Of a stretch of 64,000 bases of DNA, positions 59,629-64,000 are shown in pieces (within the stretch, counting starts at the first letter, position 1; each line of letters opens with the position of its first letter). A program made the translations under genes and the position numbers. Origin of the DNA: JBEKCD01 sp050015055 (GTDB taxonomy: Archaea > Thermoproteota > Bathyarchaeia > Bathyarchaeales > Bathycorpusculaceae). The DNA lies in NCBI GenBank assembly GCA_050015055.1, contig JBEKCD010000008.1, positions 1 to 64,000 of the forward strand, in the 5' to 3' direction. The notes beneath the pieces were generated by a model. That model made no database searches. It saw only the letters and a program-made list of their open reading frames with translations, and was not told where the DNA came from.

Positions 59629-59973
59629 CTAGGTTTTCTTCGTCTGTGAATAGGCTAGTTGGGCTGCTCTTACATAGTCGACGAACTTGAACTCTTTCCC
59701 TTGATCCAGCCTCAGAACCTTTCCTCTCGAGCCCATCTCTTCATAAAGCTTCTTCATTATCAGGACTTCCAAGAATCGTGTTCCCGCCCCAAAAATCCGT
59801 TCAAGTCCATGGTCAAAATCCTCAATTCGACCCGGGATTTCGTCCCTTGTTATGTCAAACTTTTCTTCGAGGTGGAAATAGACCGACTGCCTCGCCGAGT
59901 CACCGAGCGAAGATAAAGTTGAATCCACAGCCTCAAGCAACAACCTATGGAACGCTTTCTCTGTCAAACTCAA
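59629..59973 (-). CDS. NitrOD5-like domain protein, copy 2
   Basis: The 114-residue protein is a clear paralogue of copy 1: LLLEAVDSTLSSLGDSARQS, VYFHLEEKFDITRDEIPGRI, FDHGLERIFGAGTRFLEVLI. TTG at 59973 follows AGAGGA, and the TATA box (CTATAAATA near 60016) is upstream. The paired copies, a 53-residue protein and a response regulator form one signalling operon, so these domains probably act as output or dimerisation modules. Confidence 0.75.
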   Translation of the reverse strand: MSLTEKAFHRLLLEAVDSTLSSLGDSARQSVYFHLEEKFDITRDEIPGRIEDFDHGLERIFGAGTRFLEVLIMKKLYEEMGSRGKVLRLDQGKEFKFVDYVRAAQLAYSQTKKT

Positions 59974-60226
59974 GATTCCTCTGAGGAAACCCGAGTTGGG
60001 TAGCTATGGTGGGAGTACTATAAATAAATTCTCCATGAATTTCCAAATCCAATTTCCGAATTAAGTTGTTTTCACGGTTAAAACGAGTCAAGAAGATGAT
60101 AATCTCGTGAATTTCCTTTCAACAGATTCGAATGCGTTACTCAGTTGAGATTGAACTACAACTTGTCCTCCTTCTATCTCCACGCGCGACACTGCATAAC
60201 ACAGAAAAAAAGGAATTTATGCGATT

Positions 60227-60517
60227 TCAGCGTTTCTTCATCGAAGCAATGAATTCATCGATGGGAACTGCAGCCATGCTGGTAATCCTAACTGTCCCCC
60301 TTGAGCCGAGTTCGATGGAAACTCTACTTATGGTTTTGTTGTCTGGCGCTTCCACGACGTTTGCGAAATCGTACGGGCCAAGAACAGCGTATTGACTTAT
60401 CACTCGAACTCCGAAACCTTCGAGTTCCCTGTTGACTTCCTTGATCCTCTCGGGTTTTTCTTTGATAGTCTTCCATCCTTCATCCGTCAAATTGGAAAGC
60501 AAAATGTAGTAGGGCAT
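60227..60517 (-). CDS. GYD-domain protein
   Basis: ATG at 60517 gives MPYYILLSNLTDEGWKTIKE, the usual family start. Then GVRVISQYAVLGPYDFANVV carries the Gly-x-Tyr-Asp motif that names the domain. The function of GYD proteins is unknown; the fold is ferredoxin-like. At 96 residues it is normal. It stands alone. Confidence 0.87.
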   Translation of the reverse strand: MPYYILLSNLTDEGWKTIKEKPERIKEVNRELEGFGVRVISQYAVLGPYDFANVVEAPDNKTISRVSIELGSRGTVRITSMAAVPIDEFIASMKKR

Positions 60518-60532
60518 ACGAACCACGCTCAT

Positions 60533-60882
60533 ATCTTATGTGGCCAATTAGGATTTCAGCTTTTCGATGTCAATGGACAGAAACTGAGGATGCCTCGAAG
60601 TTTTTGCCTGTCCCGCAAACAAGTGAGTGAGTGGGCTTGCTTTACATTATTGGAAGAGTCGCACAGCTGGGGAGCACACAACTTTTGGATATTTGTCGAG
60701 TAGATACGCTTCCTTTTTTCCATCCCCTATGTCTAGCTACCTGATTTGCGCTCTACGAGGCTCAAGAAGAGAGAAGCATGTTCGGGGATACGTCGCGGTC
60801 AATTCTTTTCAAGGTTGGACGTGCACTATCCTGATCTGCAACAATAAAAAAAGGGTATTGGCACTAAGGTTTCTTGCAGTAT
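60533..60882. other. Intergenic, no gene recognised
   Basis: Overlapping short open frames occur, without ribosome binding sites or natural composition. I see nothing else. Confidence 0.4.
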
Positions 60883-61275
60883 CTACTCAATGCCCCATCT
60901 CTTAGTGACTTTCACTAACAAGAAGATTACCAAGGCTACGATAATGAAGGTTATCAAAGCTATGAGAAAGTCTCCATAGAGAAAATTCTGCGAAGAGAAA
61001 GTTGTTTGCGCGGTGGCCAAATTACCAAGTCCTAGTGGGTTCAGTATTAACCCTATAGTTGGCATTATGAAGTCCTTGACAAGCGATTGCACTAGACCTC
61101 CGAGGTAGAGACCGATGATGAAGCCCGCGGCAAGTCCCATGATTTTGTACTTTGATATGAAGTCCATGAACTCGCCCCATGGGCCCTTTGGTGCTGGTGC
61201 TGTTTCAGCAGGCTTTGGTTCCAGCAGTGCTCGAATCTTTTTCAGTTCTACCAACATTTCGTCCTCTTTTGCCAA
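60883..61275 (-). CDS. mscL: Large-conductance mechanosensitive channel MscL
   Basis: The 130-residue protein has the MscL core: EFMDFISKYKIMGLAAGFII and GLYLGGLVQSLVKDFIMPTI (first span), then FLIALITFIIVALVIFLLVK (second span). The first 40 residues (LVELKKIRALLEPKPAETAP) are an unusual N-terminal extension with a Pro/Ala stretch. TTG at 61275 lies after GGTGAC. It forms a membrane pore that opens under tension. Confidence 0.9.
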   Translation of the reverse strand: MAKEDEMLVELKKIRALLEPKPAETAPAPKGPWGEFMDFISKYKIMGLAAGFIIGLYLGGLVQSLVKDFIMPTIGLILNPLGLGNLATAQTTFSSQNFLYGDFLIALITFIIVALVIFLLVKVTKRWGIE

Positions 61276-61494
61276 CTATTGTCACCTAGCAGTCTCTCTT
61301 TTCGATAATCTAATAAGGATTTGGGTCAAGTGGGTCAAGAGAAATCTAAACCCTCACAGCAAAGACTGCATGAGTAATGACATTCCACCTTCTTTGAAAG
61401 GAAATGATTGGCGTAGGCGCTAAGACAACAGCATTTCCGAACACTGACTGCACGGTTCAAGGAATGAATGAAGGGAGCTTCAGGGCAATCAAGG

Positions 61495-61569
61495 TGGGCC
61501 GGGAGAGATTTGAACTCTCGACCTTTCGGTTATCAGCCGAACGCTCCAGCCAAGCTGAGCTACCGGCCC
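61495..61569 (-). tRNA. tRNA-Ile (GAT anticodon)
   Basis: The minus strand has an acceptor stem GGGCCGG/CCGGCCC, anticodon stem-loop TTCGG-CTGATAA-CCGAA (anticodon GAT) and T-arm GAGAG-TTCAAAT-CTCTC, with A73. CCA is not encoded. The gene diverges from the tRNA-Arg gene, and a palindromic A+T box at 61579-61599 lies upstream of it. Confidence 0.95.
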
Positions 61570-61578
61570 CAGATGATG

Positions 61579-61599
61579 TCAACTATTATAAATAGTTGA
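61579..61599. promoter_or_regulatory. Palindromic TATA region upstream of tRNA-Ile
   Basis: TCAACTATT-ATA-AATAGTTGA has perfect 9-bp arms around ATA. It contains the TATA box at the right distance from the tRNA-Ile 5' end (61569). A separate TATA-like CTTTTAATTG near 61624-61633 fits tRNA-Arg. Confidence 0.5.
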
Positions 61600-61653
61600 C
61601 CGTTTTTAAGTGTTTTCGGAACTCTTTTAATTGGTTCGTTACTATTCTTGAAT

Positions 61654-61750
61654 GGGCCCGTAGCCCAGTCTGGATTAAGGCACCGGCCTTCGGAGCCGGA
61701 GATCTGAAAAAGACCGGACACCCGGGGTTCGAATCCCTGCGGGCCCGCCA
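61654..61750 (+). tRNA. tRNA-Arg (TCG anticodon) with a predicted intron in the variable loop
   Basis: The acceptor stem GGGCCCG/CGGGCCC, anticodon stem-loop CCGGC-CTTCGGA-GCCGG, T-arm CGGGG-TTCGAAT-CCCTG, G73 and an encoded CCA make a class I tRNA-Arg. The variable region is 23 nt, far too long. Removing 61702-61719 leaves AGACC, a normal five-base loop. At the proposed junctions CCGG pairs with a second CCGG, with 3-nt bulges AGA and ACA on opposite strands and an inner TCT/AGA helix. That is the bulge-helix-bulge layout of archaeal introns at position 45/46. The tRNA call is firm; the intron is inferred. Confidence 0.9.
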
Positions 61751-61853
61751 TCCAGTCACACCGTGCCAGAACACCGGGTTTTCTTCGACTAGATAGGGAA
61801 GCGCACAGAAAGTTTAAATGAACCACGCGATAAATCCACTTCCCAGACTTGAC

Positions 61854-62024
61854 ATGAACAGCCTCTATCTTCTGATAGGAATCCTTGGCATCGCAATAGG
61901 GTTCTTTGCATATTATGCAAGCGTCCATGACAAAGTTAATGCGCTGGGAAGATACACTAAACCAGCGGTAGCGTTTGTTGTCCTTTGCGGGGTTCTCTTG
62001 GTGGCTTTTGCTCTCACTTCGTAA
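61854..62024 (+). CDS. Small two-span membrane protein (56 aa)
   Basis: ATG at 61854 opens MNSLYLLIGILGIAIGFFAY and ends with VAFVVLCGVLLVAFALTS. A TATA-like GTTTAAATG lies near 61812; an in-frame ATG at 61818 is too close to it. The protein has two membrane helices with a basic loop. The function is unknown. Confidence 0.55.
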   Translation: MNSLYLLIGILGIAIGFFAYYASVHDKVNALGRYTKPAVAFVVLCGVLLVAFALTS

Positions 62025-62121
62025 GTGCTCACGGCCAAGCGAGTTTGCAGGCCTGAGAGAAAGACGGGTTACGTGTATCAAACAGCCTCAGGAGATACTT
62101 GCGCCTAGTCAACTCGTTTTG

Positions 62122-62412
62122 TCAGCGAAACAAATGGAACCGTGGTGCTGGTGTCCAGCGCACGTCAATCTTCCTGATTCTCTGAACTGCTTTTTGGGCT
62201 AGCTCCTGAACCATCGTGAAAATTGTAGTTCCACGAACGGCAAGTTCCGGAAAAACAAGTGCGCGCTGAGCCAAGCCTGCACTGCGCGGACAAAGATTTA
62301 GGGCGCAACTGGGAGTCACCACAACACCAGTAGCTTTTGCGTTGGACTCATTGGAAACACAAACTGCAATTCTTGCCGAATCTTCTTCAACACCCACCAC
62401 GCTTGTCGCCAC
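62122..62412 (-). CDS. Possible small protein (96 aa), unknown
   Basis: GTG at 62412 opens MATSVVGVEEDSARIAVCVS then NESNAKATGVVVTPSC and ALVFPELAVRGTTIFTMVQE. Codon use looks natural. No ribosome binding site or promoter is clear. I recognise no family. It may be a real gene or a remnant. Confidence 0.35.
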   Translation of the reverse strand: MATSVVGVEEDSARIAVCVSNESNAKATGVVVTPSCALNLCPRSAGLAQRALVFPELAVRGTTIFTMVQELAQKAVQRIRKIDVRWTPAPRFHLFR

Positions 62413-62728
62413 AATCTTCTACGACATAAACAGTAGAAACTCATATTCAAGAACACTGCTGTTTGCTTCGGATTAGTGCCAAAAGAGCAAGACAAAACCA
62501 CATTCTCCTCTTTTGCGTGCAACTTGGGAAAAAATCGAACTCTAAATACAAGATTTGCCTTGCTGTAAATTTCTTTGATACCTTTGGCACGCCGCGCTGT
62601 GATCGGTCTCCCGAAAATTCCAGCTACCAAGCCCGAATATTGCCATCATGCAGAGAAGAGAGCGTGCACTCCAAGGAAGCACCTAAATAGCAGGGAAACT
62701 CAACCTAGAATAGGTCAGGGTGACTGCG
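62413..62728. other. Intergenic, no gene recognised
   Basis: Short frames on both strands lack signals. I see only a likely promoter for the gene at 62729. Confidence 0.4.
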
Positions 62729-63007
62729 ATGAAGCTTCTGCTTGATGAGATGTATGCTGGCCTAAAGGAATACTTTGAGACCTTGGGGTGGGAAGTACAG
62801 ACAGCCCAAGATGCTGGCCTGAGAGGAGCAAGCGATAAGGACATCGTTGAATACGCCAGAACTCACAATGTGCTACTGGTGACCCAAGACCAGAAACCGG
62901 CAGAACTAGCTGAACTGGTCGGAGTGAAATGCGTGCTCATATCAAACGCGATGATAGCAAAGATAGCTGACGAAAGAATAAGAGAAAAATACCTGAACAA
63001 CAGATGA
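62729..63007 (+). CDS. DUF5615-type PIN-like protein
   Basis: ATG at 62729 lies 7 nt after GGTGA. The 92-residue protein has MKLLLDEMYAGLKEYFETLG with the conserved Asp-Glu, then GLRGASDKDIVEYARTHNVL with Asp, and LLVTQDQKPAELAELVG. These match the PIN-like/Mut7-C group (DUF5615), small putative ribonucleases often in toxin-antitoxin pairs. No antitoxin gene is next to it. Its acidic residues could coordinate metal; activity is inferred. Confidence 0.78.
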   Translation: MKLLLDEMYAGLKEYFETLGWEVQTAQDAGLRGASDKDIVEYARTHNVLLVTQDQKPAELAELVGVKCVLISNAMIAKIADERIREKYLNNR

Positions 63008-63025
63008 AGAGGGTCGAGGATTCGC

Positions 63026-63319
63026 ATGTCTGTAGTTGAAGTTGCAGTAATAAGTCAAAAGGGAAAATGCGGTTTCGGTCACAAGGTAGGTGACAAAATT
63101 GTGTTCGACGGAAGGTCAGTCAAAGGCGACATTTGTTACAGCGCTTTGACAATGCTGCTTCCCAAGGTGTTCGCGATGAGGTACGATGCGAGTTTTCCCT
63201 GGGCCAAAGACAAAGACATAATCCTCAATGCTTGTCCCGATGGGGAAAACCCCGTTATCTTCGAGATTCGAAGAGTCAAGGGGAAGGCTATTGCAAAGCA
63301 ATCGAAAAAAGGTCATTGA
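63026..63319 (+). CDS. TIGR04076-family protein
   Basis: The 97-residue protein has GKCGFGHKVGDKIVFDGRSV, GDICYSALTMLLPKVFAMRY and ILNACPDGENPVIFEIRRVK. The Cys-Gly-x-Gly-His start and Cys-Pro-Asp end are the family signature. The function is unknown. ATG at 63026 is clear. The 3' end overlaps the DinB gene by 7 bp. It follows the PIN-like gene on the same strand. Confidence 0.88.
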   Translation: MSVVEVAVISQKGKCGFGHKVGDKIVFDGRSVKGDICYSALTMLLPKVFAMRYDASFPWAKDKDIILNACPDGENPVIFEIRRVKGKAIAKQSKKGH

Positions 63320-64000
63320 AAAAGCGTTCTTTGTTTTTCGCTTGAAACCAAACTTGACACTCTCACGCCTATGAGTCTGATTTTTTGTTCAGCCTTGAGA
63401 TAAGGCTGAAGAAGCTCGCGTGCCGCTCTTTCCACGTCCAGCAGGCGGTCTGTGATGAAAGGGAATGTTTTGCCGTGGGTGTGAGTTTCAAAGTTTGAAT
63501 ACCTAACCTTGACTGTGACGGTCTTGAAATAAAGCTGCTGCTTCAAAACATCTGTACACACCTCTTCCGAAAGCTTGTCAAGGTTTCTCAAAATAGAATC
63601 GAAATCATCCGTGTCTTCTTGAAAGGTTAACTCGCGGCTTATGGATTTAATCCAATTTCTTTCCTGGACGTCGCTTTTGTCTATTCCCAAGGCTATCAAA
63701 TGAAGCTGTCTTCCCATTTCGCCGAAAGCGTCAGTCAACACTGTGGGATTATAATGGGCCAAATCTCCTACAGTCTTTATGCCCATGTCTTCTAGTTTTT
63801 GCCCAGTCTTCCTGCCAACCCAGAGAAGCTTCCGTACCGGTAACGGTGTCAGGAATTTTTCAATGTCTTCTTCTTTGACGAGGGTTAGGCCATTGGGTTT
63901 TTGGAAGTCGCTGGCTATTTTGGCGACCAGCTTGTTTGAGCTTATTCCAACTGAAGAGGTCAGCCTTGTCTCGGCGTAGATTTCATCTTTTATCTGTCTA
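63313..64000 (-). CDS. dinB: DinB/Dpo4-type DNA polymerase IV, C-terminal part
   Basis: The leftward frame enters at the right edge and ends at 63313. Visible residues include the palm ETRLTSSVGISSNKLVAKIA, the helix-hairpin-helix LPVRKLLWVGRKTGQKLEDM and GIKTVGDLAHYNPTVL. The little-finger domain follows, with SISRELTFQEDTDDFDSIL and TVTVKVRYSNFETHTHGKTF. The tail SSEKQRTLFQ is a likely PCNA-binding peptide. Y-family polymerases copy past DNA damage. The N-terminus with the first catalytic Asp residues lies beyond the window. Confidence 0.93.
   Translation of the reverse strand, partial: RQIKDEIYAETRLTSSVGISSNKLVAKIASDFQKPNGLTLVKEEDIEKFLTPLPVRKLLWVGRKTGQKLEDMGIKTVGDLAHYNPTVLTDAFGEMGRQLHLIALGIDKSDVQERNWIKSISRELTFQEDTDDFDSILRNLDKLSEEVCTDVLKQQLYFKTVTVKVRYSNFETHTHGKTFPFITDRLLDVERAARELLQPYLKAEQKIRLIGVRVSSLVSSEKQRTLFQ

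Overview
The window is archaeal chromosome, most likely from an uncultured Bathyarchaeia-like (TACK) lineage. That placement is inference from gene content. The evidence is archaeal information-processing genes (aIF1A, RIO1, a Dim2/Pno1-type KH protein, LonB, Hjc, TrmI, RpoH, a Y-family polymerase), a tetrahydromethanopterin-type Fae domain, an archaellin, TATA-box promoters with many TTG/GTG starts, and a tRNA-Arg that appears to carry an intron in its variable loop. Many short genes, some under 60 codons, fill gaps between the longer ones and are annotated here from direct reading.

Layout. 0.3-3.7 kb: translation and ribosome-biogenesis genes and a UPF0282 metallo-hydrolase. 3.8-4.4 kb: tRNA-His next to a decayed tyrosine-recombinase gene, the scar of an old integration. 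4.4-12.7 kb: a basic unknown protein, a flippase-like membrane protein, YjbQ, an acetyltransferase, an inverted-repeat island, LonB and Hjc. 12.8-18.7 kb: an ABC/FtsX exporter, a winged-helix/nuclease-like protein, a GSA-aminomutase-like aminotransferase, MobA and a 39-residue Cys protein. 18.7-23.8 kb: a MinD-like ATPase with its winged-helix partner, small regulators, TrmI, and a DapA-like aldolase fused to a formaldehyde-activating enzyme (Fae). 24.2-25.3 kb: an A+T-rich unknown gene pair and a zinc-ribbon gene.

25.4-38.4 kb is an integrated mobile element. Its left arm is transcribed rightward: ribbon-helix-helix-like regulators, an HExxH mini-protein, a cassette of secreted and membrane proteins, a Cys/His mini-protein and a divergent tyrosine recombinase. 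Its right arm is transcribed leftward from an AbrB gene through Cys-rich mini-proteins and a highly diverged MCM helicase to a run of tiny genes. A second, canonical tyrosine integrase with a C-terminal zinc ribbon lies at the right end behind a near-perfect palindromic operator. I recognise no packaging ATPase or capsid gene, so plasmid, provirus and defective virus all remain possible.

38.5-50.4 kb: an unknown conserved protein, membrane-anchored proteins, a tandem DUF72 pair (the second with a SWIM-like zinc motif), an archaellin, a nucleotidyltransferase-like/kinase fusion, a three-gene ABC-2 exporter, and an RNA polymerase subunit H carrying a eukaryote-like Rpb5 N-terminal jaw domain. 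50.4-54 kb: an anaerobic ribonucleotide reductase operon nrdR-nrdD-nrdG with likely NrdR boxes at its promoter. 54-64 kb: decayed MFS and GNAT genes, a P-type cation ATPase, a signalling operon (two NitrOD5-like proteins, a 53-residue protein, a response regulator), a GYD protein, MscL, divergent tRNA-Ile and intron-bearing tRNA-Arg, small proteins, and the C-terminal part of a DinB-type polymerase running off the right edge.

The most notable items are the DapA-Fae fusion, the two-domain RpoH/Rpb5, the 13-kb element with its unusual MCM and operator sites, the variable-loop tRNA intron, and the integrase remnant beside tRNA-His.
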